Assembly (NCBI RefSeq): GCF_900155475.1
Contig: NZ_FXAM01000001.1
Coordinates: forward strand, 3,606,881 to 3,670,880
DNA: 64,000 bases
Reading direction: 5' to 3'
From: Methylomagnum ishizawai
GTDB taxonomy: Bacteria; Pseudomonadota; Gammaproteobacteria; Methylococcales; Methylococcaceae
The notes below the pieces were generated by a model that was not told the DNA's origin, made no database searches, and saw only the letters and a list, made by a program, of their open reading frames with translations. Below are positions 44,869 to 53,885 of the stretch, piece by piece; position 1 is the first letter of the stretch; every line of letters begins with the position of its first letter. The translations under genes and the position numbers were made by a program.

Positions 44869-45504
44869 TCAAGACCCGAGCAAGCCGGGCCGGGGATTGG
44901 CGATGGCGCGGAACCGGCTGCCCCCGGCCCGCCGCACTAGCAAGACTTCGGTGCCCGCCGGGAATTCGGTGTCGGCGGCGTCCGGCTCCACCATGACGTA
45001 ATGGGTACGGCCCAGGGCATCCCGTACCCGCGCCTGGGCAGGGTGGCCCAGGCGGGCGGTGCCGGTGACGACGATAGCGATACGTCCCGCCAGTTCGTCC
45101 AGCGACACCGCGAAGGTTTCGTCCTTGGGCAAGATCCGGCCCAAGGCTCCGCCCAGGGTCCGCACGGCGGGCACGGCCAGCACCAAAGCCCCCGCCGCCA
45201 CCAGCGGCAAGGGCAGGAATCCGCCGAGCCAGTGCCGCGCCACCATCTGGGCGGCGAAACCGGCCACGCCGAACGCGGTGAGGAACACGATCAAGAGGAT
45301 GGTCAAGGGCACTTTGCCGAGGTGCAGCCAGCCCAACCAACCCTCGGCATCGGGTCCGTGTAGATCGGGCAGCCAATGTTCGGCCCAACCGGACAGCCCG
45401 CCCTGGCCCAGCAACAGGCCGAGGCTCTCGACCACGGCCAGTCCCAGGACCAAACCAATGGCGGCGGTGAATAGCCAAGTGGCCGGATCGAAGAATAGGT
45501 CCAT
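44869..45504 (-). CDS. yqiJ: YqiJ-like integral membrane protein with OB-fold tail
   Basis: The 211-residue protein has about three or four hydrophobic segments (LFTAAIGLVLGLAVVESLGLLL, PLTILLIVFLTAFGVAGFAAQMV, LPLVAAGALVLAVPAV) and a C-terminal soluble part (GRIAIVVTGTARLGHPAQARV, TEVLLVRRAGGSRFRAI) that fits an NfeD-like OB fold. NfeD-type proteins partner flotillins. It starts two bases after the PspA-like gene ends and is followed by the flotillin gene 48 bases later. Confidence 0.85.
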   Translation of the reverse strand: MDLFFDPATWLFTAAIGLVLGLAVVESLGLLLGQGGLSGWAEHWLPDLHGPDAEGWLGWLHLGKVPLTILLIVFLTAFGVAGFAAQMVARHWLGGFLPLPLVAAGALVLAVPAVRTLGGALGRILPKDETFAVSLDELAGRIAIVVTGTARLGHPAQARVRDALGRTHYVMVEPDAADTEFPAGTEVLLVRRAGGSRFRAIANPRPGLLGS

Positions 45505-45506
45505 GC

Positions 45507-46181
45507 CTAGCCTTCCCGCCCGGCCTTGAGTTGGGCGAGGCGCTCATCGATGGCGTGGTTGCGGGCCAGTTCGGCGAGTTCCTTGAGCTTGGCCGCTTCC
45601 GCCGCGTCGGCCCGCGCCGCCGCCGGGACCACGCCGGTTTCCCGCGCCAGTATCCGCCCGAACACGGCCTCGGCTTGTTCCACCCGGCCCGCGCTGGTGT
45701 CCGCGCCACCGCCGCCGACCGGGCCGCGCTGTTGGGCGGCGCGGGCCGCGATGAAATCGCGCAGGGCGTCTTCCATGTCGCGCTTCTTGGCTTGCAGGGC
45801 CAGCAGATAGCTTTCCAATTCCTGGCCGTCGCGGACGGCGGCGGCGATGGCCTGGTCCAGCACCGGCTGCTGGGCCTCGATATCGAGTTGCTTGGCGATA
45901 CCGGCCCGCGATAATCCGTCCTCGCCCCGTGCCACCGCCACCGCGATTTGCGCCGCGAGTTCGCCGTGCCGGGTTTCCAGCCGGGCCCGGTTGGACTCCG
46001 CCAGATGGCGGTGGGCCAGCGCCTTGCCCAGTTCGGCGCGGACTTCGTCGATGGCCAGGTCCACCTCGCGGATGGCCTGGGCCATGGCCGCTTCCGGCGC
46101 GGCCTGTTCCATGGCGTCCAAGAGCCCGTGTAGGCTGCCACCGACGATGCGGGTGACGCGGGTCGCAATCGATTCTTTCAT
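45507..46181 (-). CDS. PspA/IM30-like coiled-coil protein
   Basis: The 224-residue, mostly helical protein begins MKESIATRVTRIVGGSLHGLLDAMEQ and continues AIREVDLAIDEVRAELGKALAHRHLAE, resembling PspA/IM30 (ESCRT-III-like) proteins that bind stressed inner membranes. A Gly-rich gap (GPVGGGGAD) precedes a last helix pair. The start is fixed by GGAGGAG before the ATG at 46181. It is the first gene of a three-gene operon with the yqiJ-like and flotillin genes. Confidence 0.82.
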   Translation of the reverse strand: MKESIATRVTRIVGGSLHGLLDAMEQAAPEAAMAQAIREVDLAIDEVRAELGKALAHRHLAESNRARLETRHGELAAQIAVAVARGEDGLSRAGIAKQLDIEAQQPVLDQAIAAAVRDGQELESYLLALQAKKRDMEDALRDFIAARAAQQRGPVGGGGADTSAGRVEQAEAVFGRILARETGVVPAAARADAAEAAKLKELAELARNHAIDERLAQLKAGREG

Positions 46182-46419
46182 GGTCGCTCCTCCTGTGGTG
46201 GGAAAACACCGGGTCGGCGCTGGCTCGCGCCAAACCCGGTAAAGCATAGCGCCATTCCGGTCGGAACCCCTGGACCTGTCGCCCATTCCGGCCATTGAGC
46301 GGCGCTCTTGCGGCATCGCCACGCTACGCCACCCGGTTCGGCAATGCCGGTGGCAGGCGTCCACGCCTAACCAGTAAGATGAACCGACCTGCCCGAACTT
46401 TCCCGACCATGGAGACGGG

Positions 46420-48681
46420 ATGCCCATAAAACACACCCGTTTCTTCTGGCTCCCGGTCGGGGCGCTCGCCCTGGCCGTGATCCTGGCGCTTTATTGGGCG
46501 ATTCCAGGCCGACAAGGCCCGGCCCCGAATCCACCGGCTTCCTCAAACCCCAGCGCTCCTCCCGCCCCGCCGGAGTTCGTGGGCCGCGCCGCCTGCGCCG
46601 CTTGCCACGCCGAACAGGACCGGCTCTGGCAAGGCTCGCACCACGACCGCGCCATGCAGGCAGCGGACGAACAAACCGTGCTGGGGGATTTCAACGGAGC
46701 CATATTCAGCAAGGATGGCGTCACTTCCCGCTTCTTCCGCCGCGATGGCCGGTTCTGGATCAACACCGACGGGCCGGATGGGCAGCTCGCCGATTTCGAG
46801 ATTCAATACACCTTCGGCTTCACCCCGCTACAGCAATATCTGGTGGCATTACCCGGCGGACGGCTGCAAGCCCTGTCCATCGCCTGGGATTCCCGGCCCC
46901 TGGCCCAAGGCGGCCAGCGCTGGTTCCATCTTTACCCCAACGAGAAGATCGACCACACCGACCCCTTGCACTGGACCCGGTTTTCCCAAAACTGGAACTA
47001 CATGTGCGCCGAGTGCCATTCGACCGACTTCCAGAAGCACTACGACCCGGCCAGCCACGGCTACCACAGCACCTGGTCGGAAATCGACGTATCCTGCGAA
47101 GCCTGCCACGGTCCCGGCTCGCGGCATGTGGCCTGGGCCGGGAACAAGGACGGAAACAGCCCGCCGGACGATGGCACCCTGGGTTTGGTGTTCCACTTGG
47201 ACGAACGCCGGGGCGTCCACTGGAACATCGACCCCGCCACCGGCCAAGCCACGCGCAGCCAGCCCCGCGCCACGGCCCAGGAAATCGAAACCTGCGCCCG
47301 CTGCCATGCCCGGCGCGGCCAATGGTTCGCCGATTATCGACACGGCCAGCCCTTGCTCGATACCCACCTGCCCGCTTTATTGCAAGCCGGGCTTTACCAT
47401 CCCGACGGCCAGATCGACGGCGAGGTCTACGAATACGGCTCCTTCCTGCAAAGCCGGATGTACCGGGCCGGGGTGACGTGCAGCGATTGCCACCAACCCC
47501 ACAGCCTCAAGCTCCGGGCCGAAGGCGACGGGGTTTGCCTGCAATGCCACGCCGCCGGGAAATACGCCAGCACCGGCCACCATCATCACCGCGAAGATTC
47601 GCCGGGCGCTCGCTGCGTCGAATGCCACATGCCCGCCAAGACTTACATGGGGGTCGATCCCCGCCGCGACCACGGTTTCAGGATTCCCCGGCCCGCCCTC
47701 TCGGCCAAGCTGGGCACGCCCAACGCCTGCGCGAACTGCCATGACAAGCGGCCCGCCCGCTGGGCGGCGGACCCACTGCGCCACTGGTACGGGCACGATC
47801 CCCAAGGCTATCAAACCTATGCCGCAGCCTTATCCGCCGCCCGCCGGGGCGGGGTGGAGGCCGAAGCCGGACTAATCGCCCTGCTCGGGAAGCCGGACCA
47901 ACCCGCCATCGCGAAGGCCACGGCGGCGGCGGAACTGGGCCGCTGGCTAAGCCCCGATTCCTTGCCGTCGTTGCTGGACGCCCTGGGCCATGCCGATCCG
48001 TTGGTGCGGGCGGGAGCGCTGCAAGCCCTGGAACCCTTGCCGCCGGAGCAGCGCTGGCAGGTCGCCCACGGCTTGCTGCGCGATCCGGTGCGGGCAGTCC
48101 GGGCGCTGGCGGCGGAAGCCCTGGCCGGTATGCCGGTCGATCAACTGCCACCGGAAGACCAAGCGGCCCTACGCAGGGCGAGCACGGAATATCTGGCCTC
48201 GTTGCGGCTCAACGCCGACGAGCCGGGCGCACAGGTGAACCTGGGGAATTGGCACGCCGCCAAGGGCGAGGTGGAGGAAGCCGAACGCGCCTACCGCGAG
48301 GCGCTGAAACTCGATCCGGGCTGGGTGCCCGCCTATGTCAATCTGGCTGATTTGTACCGGCAGACGGAGCGGGACGGCGCAGGCGAGGCGGTATTGCGGG
48401 AAGGGCTGATGCAACAGCCGGAAGCCGCCGCCCTGCATCATAGCCTGGGCTTGCTGGCCATCCGCCGCCACGATCTTGCGGCGGCGCTGGCCTCGCTCAA
48501 GCGGGCGGTGGCACTGGCCCCCGGCGACACGGCTGCGATCTATGCCTATGCCATGGCCTTGGATAGTTCGGGCCAGCACCGCGCAGCGGAAAAAATGGTC
48601 GAAGCGGGCTTGAAACAAGCGCCCGGCGACCGCGCCCTGAACCAATTACGCTCGCTCTGGAAAGCGGCGGGAACACCATGA
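46420..48681 (+). CDS. Octaheme c-type cytochrome with HEAT and TPR repeats
   Basis: The 753-residue protein has an N-terminal signal-anchor (FFWLPVGALALAVILALYWAI, about 8-28). Eight CxxCH haem sites follow: CAACH, CAECH, CEACH, CARCH, CSDCH, CLQCH, CVECH and CANCH, all within residues about 58-440. Middle repeats (about 480-580, LPSLLDALGHADPLVRAGALQAL) look like HEAT repeats, and the last 170 residues are TPR (VNLGNWHAAKGEVEEAERAYREALKLDPGW). It should be periplasmic and membrane-tethered. The haem spacing recalls cytochrome c554-type domains, but substrate or partner is unknown. No c-type maturation gene is adjacent. Confidence 0.88.
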   Translation: MPIKHTRFFWLPVGALALAVILALYWAIPGRQGPAPNPPASSNPSAPPAPPEFVGRAACAACHAEQDRLWQGSHHDRAMQAADEQTVLGDFNGAIFSKDGVTSRFFRRDGRFWINTDGPDGQLADFEIQYTFGFTPLQQYLVALPGGRLQALSIAWDSRPLAQGGQRWFHLYPNEKIDHTDPLHWTRFSQNWNYMCAECHSTDFQKHYDPASHGYHSTWSEIDVSCEACHGPGSRHVAWAGNKDGNSPPDDGTLGLVFHLDERRGVHWNIDPATGQATRSQPRATAQEIETCARCHARRGQWFADYRHGQPLLDTHLPALLQAGLYHPDGQIDGEVYEYGSFLQSRMYRAGVTCSDCHQPHSLKLRAEGDGVCLQCHAAGKYASTGHHHHREDSPGARCVECHMPAKTYMGVDPRRDHGFRIPRPALSAKLGTPNACANCHDKRPARWAADPLRHWYGHDPQGYQTYAAALSAARRGGVEAEAGLIALLGKPDQPAIAKATAAAELGRWLSPDSLPSLLDALGHADPLVRAGALQALEPLPPEQRWQVAHGLLRDPVRAVRALAAEALAGMPVDQLPPEDQAALRRASTEYLASLRLNADEPGAQVNLGNWHAAKGEVEEAERAYREALKLDPGWVPAYVNLADLYRQTERDGAGEAVLREGLMQQPEAAALHHSLGLLAIRRHDLAAALASLKRAVALAPGDTAAIYAYAMALDSSGQHRAAEKMVEAGLKQAPGDRALNQLRSLWKAAGTP

Positions 48682-48695
48682 ATCCCGTGGATAGA

Positions 48696-49358
48696 TCAAA
48701 GCTTCAGCGCCAAGGTCAAGCCATCGGCCAGCGGCAACAGGCTGGGCACGACCCTGGGATCGGCATGTATCTTGGCGTTCAGTGCGCGCAGGGCCAGGGT
48801 GTCGGGGTCGCTGACGGCGGGGTCGGCCACCTTGCCGCCCCACAACACATTATCCAGCAGCAGCAAACCGCCGGGCCGCAGCAGTTCCAAAGCCCGCTCG
48901 TAATAAGCGTCATAATTGGTCTTGTCGGCGTCGATGAAGGCGAGGTCGTATTGCCCGGCCCGGCCTTCGGCGATCAAACCGTCCAAGGTTTCCAAGGCCG
49001 ACCCCAAGCGGAAATCGATCTGGTCCGCGACCCCGGCCCGTTCCCAATAACGCCGCGCCACCTGGGTATATTCCTCGCTGATATCGCAGGCGGTGATGCA
49101 CCCCTCCGCTGGCAGGGCCAGGGCCAGCCGGATCGAGCTATAGCCGGTGAACACGCCGATTTCCAGGAGGTTCTTGGCACCGGTCAAAGCCACCAACAGC
49201 GCCATGAACTGGCCTTGCTCGGGGGCGATCTGCATACCGCCCCGCGGGTGCCGGGCGGTTTCCTCGCGTAGTTCCCGTAAAACCTCCGGTTCCCGCAGGG
49301 AGTTGGCCAGGAGGTAAGCATAAAGTGTGTCGGTGACCGGGACGGTTTTATTAGACAT
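48696..49358 (-). CDS. SAM-dependent O-methyltransferase (family 3, CCoAMT-like)
   Basis: The 220-residue class I methyltransferase has EQGQFMALLVALTGAKNLLEIGVFTGYSS (motif I LEIGVFTGYSSI), ACDISEEYTQVARRYWERAG, the metal-binding DLAFIDADKTNYDAYYERAL and GGLLLLDNVLWGGKVADP. These identify it as a cation-dependent O-methyltransferase of the caffeoyl-CoA/catechol type. Bacterial substrates are usually unknown. The ATG at 49358 is chosen because the family N-terminus starts there. It is convergent with the octaheme cytochrome gene, 14 bases apart. Confidence 0.9.
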   Translation of the reverse strand: MSNKTVPVTDTLYAYLLANSLREPEVLRELREETARHPRGGMQIAPEQGQFMALLVALTGAKNLLEIGVFTGYSSIRLALALPAEGCITACDISEEYTQVARRYWERAGVADQIDFRLGSALETLDGLIAEGRAGQYDLAFIDADKTNYDAYYERALELLRPGGLLLLDNVLWGGKVADPAVSDPDTLALRALNAKIHADPRVVPSLLPLADGLTLALKL

Positions 49359-49667
49359 GGTTGGATTCCGCAAAAAAGTGGGGGATGGAAAGCGGCCCAC
49401 CCGCTTCCGCCGGACCGGGTCCGGGCCGGTGTGGGCGAACATGGCGGACCCATCCTGCCCGTTCGCACCCCGCCCGTCCATCAGCATCTCTTGCCGCCGT
49501 GCCGATATTGCCGAAAATCGGCGTTGAAACCCAACCCTCCAGGAACCCCGATGCCCGCGCCGCCCCCACCCCTACGTACAGTGGTCCGCCCCACCACCGT
49601 CATCGAATCCGAACCGCTCTCGCGCCAACTCGGCCTGCGGCTCACCCTGGTCAGCGAAACCTTCCAG

Positions 49668-51393
49668 CCGTCTTTCCGCACCCCTTCACGCTGAATTGGC
49701 ATATAGCTCGGCGTAGCGGTTGCCGAGCAGGTCGAGGATTGTCCTGTGGTGGAGGTTGAGGCCAAGAACGAGGGTTTGGGAGTCCATGACTTTGAGCAGG
49801 CGGATGCCGGAAAAGTACTGGAAGACCCAGCGTGCGGTGGGGCACTGAGTGGCCTGGCCCTTCTGGTCGGGGAAGGATCGCTGGCTGATTTGCAGGGTCT
49901 GGCGGATCCGCCATTCGATGGCGGCGTAGATCAGCAAGCACAGGGTCATCACCATGAGCAAAGCCATCAGGCGGCGGGGCGATTTCAGGAACAGCGTGGA
50001 GGCAAGAAAGAGTGGGTCCTTCAAAAAACGGAATCCACGCTCGACCTTCTGTTGGCCCTTTTTGTAGAGGTCGATGACCCGGCCGTCGGGGAGCGCCTGG
50101 CCGTCCAGTTCGTTGGTGGCGACGATGAAGCAGCTTTTGCGGTCCAGCGCCTGGCGGTGGAGATCGATCCGGGAAGCCAGGCCCCCTTGGACGAAGTATT
50201 GGTGGGCGTCCGGTGGCTGGCCCTGGGCGGGACGCCCCTGCTTGGCGTAGCGGGGACGGGCGAGGACCTGGGCGTCGTGGACCGAGGTGAGCTTGTGCTG
50301 CTTGCGGAAGGCGCACAAAGCGGCTTCGGCGTCCGCCGCGCAGGCGAAGGGGGTCCTTTGGAGCCGGTCGAAGGCTTTCCACTCGGCCTCGCCCTGGGCC
50401 AGGTGCCGTTTGCCCAAGGCCTTCCCCGCGCGGTGGCGGGCGGCCTGGGTATGCACGACCAGCCAACGCTGCCGGATGCCGCCATGCGTAACGCACAGGC
50501 TCCGGAAGGCCAGTTCCTCCGGGCTCCGCGCCAGGTCGCCCGCCACCGCCAGGGTCAACTCGCGCGCCAGGCCGACGGTCTCCGGCACCCGGCTGATCCA
50601 GCCGAAGCCGTCCAATTCCCGCAGGGTTTCCCCGGTGTAGAGCGCGCTGTCGGCCACCAGATATTCCAGCCCCACGTCGGTCCGCAATTGCCCAACATGG
50701 GCCGACACCGTCTGGCGGAAGTCGGCCTGGTCGCTGCTGTTCCCGCCGAGCGCCTTCATGAGCAAGGGAATCCCGGCTTCGTTCTCGCAGATGAACTGCG
50801 CCACCACCTGGTTCAAATCCGGCCGGTGGTCGCGGCTGTACCCCTGGGTGACGCGGACGACTTCCGGCTCCTCCCCACCCTTGGGCTGGCCGTCGGTGTG
50901 CAGGCTGGTCGCGTCCAGGTGCCCCGTCCGGCACGCCAAGCCCAGCCGCTTCACCGCCTGCGCCGCCAGCGCGGCGAACAGTTCCGTGGGGCCGTACCGG
51001 TGGATGGCGTCCAGGGCGCGGCCCAACGCGTCGTCGTTCAGGTGCTCCGCGAGGACGCCCGGCCCCAGCAGCCGTTCCACCGGCTTGTCCTGGAAAAACC
51101 GGGGCATCAGGTACAGCGTCCTCTGCACGAACCCCAGGCCGTTCAGGATCATCGCCTTCACCAACACGCCCACCGACAGCTTGCGCTGTCCATGGTCCTG
51201 CGGAACCAGGCGGTCGATCAGTTCCACCAACCCCAGTTCATCGACCATCCCCGCCACCAAGCCCAGGTGATCGAGGTCCTGGACGGCATAGTCGGCGGCA
51301 CCTCCTTCACCCGCCGCCGGGATCGAAACCGTCGAAGTCATGCTCCCTCACTCAGAAAAGGCCAAAGTGTAGGGCATGGGTGCGGAATGACGG
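49668..51393 (-). mobile_element. IS1634-family insertion sequence, 1726 bp
   Basis: Terminal inverted repeats match at 15 of 16 bases (CCGTCTTTCCGCACCC at 49668-49683; GGGTGCGGAATGACGG at 51378-51393). The host sequence TTCCAG flanks both sides (49662-49667 and 51394-51399), a 6-bp target duplication as known for IS1634. It carries one intact transposase gene on the minus strand and looks recently inserted. Confidence 0.93.
49686..51341 (-). CDS. IS1634-family transposase
   Basis: The 551-residue product has a DUF4277-like N-terminus (YAVQDLDHLGLVAGMVDELGL), a DDE-type core with GHLDATSLHTDG and LVADSALYTGETLRELDG, and an Arg/Lys-rich YKKGQQKVERGFRFLKDPLFL region holding the catalytic Glu. 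The frame is intact and full length, so the element may be active. It is transcribed against the gene it interrupts. Confidence 0.93.
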   Translation of the reverse strand: MTSTVSIPAAGEGGAADYAVQDLDHLGLVAGMVDELGLVELIDRLVPQDHGQRKLSVGVLVKAMILNGLGFVQRTLYLMPRFFQDKPVERLLGPGVLAEHLNDDALGRALDAIHRYGPTELFAALAAQAVKRLGLACRTGHLDATSLHTDGQPKGGEEPEVVRVTQGYSRDHRPDLNQVVAQFICENEAGIPLLMKALGGNSSDQADFRQTVSAHVGQLRTDVGLEYLVADSALYTGETLRELDGFGWISRVPETVGLARELTLAVAGDLARSPEELAFRSLCVTHGGIRQRWLVVHTQAARHRAGKALGKRHLAQGEAEWKAFDRLQRTPFACAADAEAALCAFRKQHKLTSVHDAQVLARPRYAKQGRPAQGQPPDAHQYFVQGGLASRIDLHRQALDRKSCFIVATNELDGQALPDGRVIDLYKKGQQKVERGFRFLKDPLFLASTLFLKSPRRLMALLMVMTLCLLIYAAIEWRIRQTLQISQRSFPDQKGQATQCPTARWVFQYFSGIRLLKVMDSQTLVLGLNLHHRTILDLLGNRYAELYANSA

Positions 51394-52048
51394 TTCCAGC
51401 ACACCGGCAGCTTCAAATTCCGCGCGGCCTATGGCTTGGCCGCAGCGGTACCGCATCCCGTCATCGTCGCCGCGTCCTCCGGCAATTTCGGGCAAGGGCT
51501 GGCCTATGCCTGCCGTTTGCTGGGGAAAAGCTGCGTGGTGGTGATGCCGACCACGTCGGCGCAAGTCAAGGTCGAGGCGGTGCGGAGCCACGGCGGGCGG
51601 GTGGAATGGGTGGACGTGGCGGTCACCAGCCGGGCGCAACGGGTGGCCGAACTCGCCGCCGAATCCCCGGAGGCCTATGTCGCCAGCGCCTACGACGATC
51701 CTTGGGTGATCGAGGGTAATGCCAGCCTGGGCGAGGAAATCGCCGGCCTGGGCAGGGAGTTCGATGTGGTAGTGGCCCCGGTCGGAGGCGGCGGACTCAC
51801 GGCGGGCTTGATTACGGGATTGCGGCGGGCGGGGTGCGGGGTGCCGGTGTGGGGCGCGGAACCGGCCCTCGCCAACGACGCCGCCCGCTCGCTACGGGCG
51901 GGCCGGATCGTCGCCAACGACAGCGAGCCGCCCACCTTGGCCGACGGTGCCCGCACGCTCAGCCTAGTGCAGCATCACGCCTAGGTTGCCGGGTCTAAGG
52001 CTTGAAGGTTTGGCGGGCATTGCCAAACCGAGGGACCGGAGGTGTGAG

Positions 52049-53181
52049 ATGGCGAAGCGATACCGGGTGACGCTCACCGCCGAGGAGCGGGGCGATTTGA
52101 AGGGGTTGATCGGGAGTGGCAAAGGCGCGGCGCGGAAGCTGGCCCATGCCCGCATCCTGTTGCAGGCCGACGAGGCCGAGGGCGGTCCGGGCCGCACCGA
52201 CGCCGGGATAGCGGAGGCGTTGAACGTGGACGTCCGCACGGTGGAGCGGGTACGGCAACGTTTCGTGGAGCAGGGCATTGAAGCCGCCTTGGTGCCCAAA
52301 CCGACCGACCGGGTGTACGCCCGCCTGCTGGACGGGGAGCAGGAGGCGCGGCTGATCGCGCTGGCCTGTTCCGAGCCGCCCGGGGGCAAGCCGCGCTGGA
52401 CGCTGCGGTTGCTGGCGGACCGGATGGTCGAACTGGACTACGCCGAAACCGTGTCCTACGAAACCGTGCGGCGCACGCTCAAAAAAACGAGCTCAAGCCC
52501 CACCTCCGCAAGATGTGGGTCATCCCGCCCAAGGCCTCGGCCGAGTTCGTAGCCGACATGGAGGACGTGCTGGAGGTCTACCGGCGGCCCTACGACCCCA
52601 GGCTGCCGGTGGTCTGCTTGGACGAGTCCTTCGTCCAGTTGGTGGGCGAGGTGCGCGAACCCCTGCCGATGGGGCCCGGCCAGCCGGAGCGCTACGACAG
52701 CGAGTACGTCCGCAACGGGGTGGGCAGCCTGTTCATGGCCTTCGAGCCCCTGGCGGGATGGCGCGAGGCCCGGGTCACCGAGGGCCGGACCCGCAAGGAC
52801 TTCGCCGGAATCGTCCGGGACCTGGTCGATGGACGCTACCGGGACGCGGACAAGGTCGTGGTGGTCATGGACCAGTTGAACACGCACTCGGCGGCCAGCC
52901 TGTACGAGGCCTTCCCGCCGGAGGAAGCCCGGCGGATCGCCGAGCGCTTGGAGATCCACCACACGCCCAAGCACGGCAGTTGGCTGGACATGGCCGAGAT
53001 CGAACTGAGCGCCCTGGCCCGCGACCTGCCCGAGCGCGTCGGCCAACGGGACGACCTGGTCCGCCACGTCGCCGCCTGGACAGAGCGCCGCAACCAAACC
53101 CAGGTCAAGGCCAATTGGCAATTCACCACCGCCGACGCCCGCATCAAGCTCCGCAAGCTCTACCCCACATTCGACGGGTGA
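52049..53181 (+). CDS. IS630-family transposase, two frames joined by a -1 frameshift
   Basis: The first frame (52049-52552) encodes a helix-turn-helix part (TDAGIAEALNVDVRTVERVRQRF) and ends early. The second frame, open across 52513-53181, gives the DDE core: CLDESFVQ, VVVVMDQLNTHS and HHTPKHGSWLDMAEIE. A run of seven A (52481-52487) lies exactly where a -1 slip joins RTLKK to NELKPHLRKMWVIPPK, giving about 377 residues, normal for IS630. Programmed frameshifting is common in this family, so this is probably functional rather than decayed. GGAGG precedes the ATG at 52049. Confidence 0.88.
52481..52487 (+). promoter_or_regulatory. A7 slippery site for -1 frameshift
   Basis: Seven consecutive A bases sit at the junction of the two IS630 transposase frames. 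A -1 slip here fuses the DNA-binding and catalytic halves. Confidence 0.75.
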
Positions 53182-53444
53182 CAGAGCACTAGGACGGCAT
53201 AACTGGGAAATCTTGCGGGAAGGGCTGGCCGGTATCGTCGAAGTCCCGGAAGCCTGGATCGCGGAGGCGGTGCGGCTATTGTTCGCGGTAGCCCATCTCA
53301 AGGCCGAGCCTACCGGCGCTTTGGGGCTTGCGGCCTTGTTGGCGGAACCGGGACGGTTCCGGGGCGCGTCCGTGTGCTGCGTGGTCAGCGGCGGCAATGT
53401 GGACCCGGAGGTCTACCGCCGCCTGTTACAACAGCGGGTCCGTG

Positions 53445-53885
53445 CTAACGCACCTCCAATTTGAGAATCCGCCCGGCGCTATCGAAATGGACCGTGGTAT
53501 GACGGCTGTTCCGGGCCAGGGCGAGTTGCCGTCCGCCCACGCCGAATTCGCGCCGCAGGTCTTCCTGCGGCACGGGCAGCGGACAGGGGGCGGGCCGCCG
53601 CCGCTCCCGGCGGTCGTTATAAACTGTCCAGGCGCACCAGCCGCCCAGGAGGCCGGCCAGGGTCTTGCCGTACAGGAACAACAGGATGCGCAGGCTCAAA
53701 GAGCCGCCCGACAGGTTGACCCACCAGGAGCAAACCCGCACGTCCAGCCACCAGCCGCACAATTCGACGAAAGGAAAGGCGAAATATAGCCACAAGGCCC
53801 AGCCGCACAGCAGCAGCGCCCAGGAAGCCAGCCGTTGGCGCGGATTCTGCCAAGCGGGCTGGTCGATGACGAGTTCAATCGTCAC
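53445..53885 (-). CDS. pgaD: Poly-GlcNAc synthesis protein PgaD
   Basis: The 146-residue inner-membrane protein has two transmembrane segments (LASWALLLCGWALWLYFAFPFVELCGWW and ILLFLYGKTLAGLLGGWCAWTVY). The N-terminus IELVIDQPAWQNPRQRLA fits PgaD, the c-di-GMP-responsive partner of the PgaC synthase. It starts at GTG 53885, overlapping the pgaC end by 11 bases. The small C-terminal soluble part (EDLRREFGVGGRQLALARNSR) is typical. Confidence 0.85.
   Translation of the reverse strand: MTIELVIDQPAWQNPRQRLASWALLLCGWALWLYFAFPFVELCGWWLDVRVCSWWVNLSGGSLSLRILLFLYGKTLAGLLGGWCAWTVYNDRRERRRPAPCPLPVPQEDLRREFGVGGRQLALARNSRHTTVHFDSAGRILKLEVR

Larger units (their letters stand above)
51967..53189 (+). mobile_element. 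IS630-family insertion sequence, 1223 bp
   Basis: It is bounded by TA on both sides (51965-51966 and 53190-53191), the fixed target of IS630/Tc1-type elements. The ends share GTGC and partial inverted similarity (GTGCAGCATCAC left; GTGCTCTGTCAC in reverse complement on the right). It carries a transposase split by a -1 frameshift signal. Removing it with one TA restores the host frame. Confidence 0.9.
49551..53464 (+). pseudogene. Threonine/serine dehydratase-like gene split by two insertion sequences
   Basis: Three pieces make one frame: 49551-49667, 51400-51966 and 53192-53464. The first ends ...LVSETFQ, the second starts HTGSFKFRAAYGLAA (PLP Lys in GSFK) and contains ASSGNFGQGLAYACRLLGK and VAPVGGGGLTAG. 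The third starts GRHNWEIL and ends with VKxEPTGA-like LKAEPTGALGLAALL and a Gly-rich VSGGNVDPEVY. Joined, they give 318 residues with no stop, the size of catabolic threonine dehydratase or serine racemase (PLP fold type II). IS1634 occupies 49668-51393 and IS630 51967-53189. The gene is interrupted at residues 39 and 228, so no functional protein is expected. The stop overlaps pgaD by 20 bases, convergently. Confidence 0.92.

Noticed and set aside
49746-51719. Plus-strand 657-codon frame over the IS1634 element
   Set aside because: It is antisense to an intact, recognisable transposase and crosses the element boundary.
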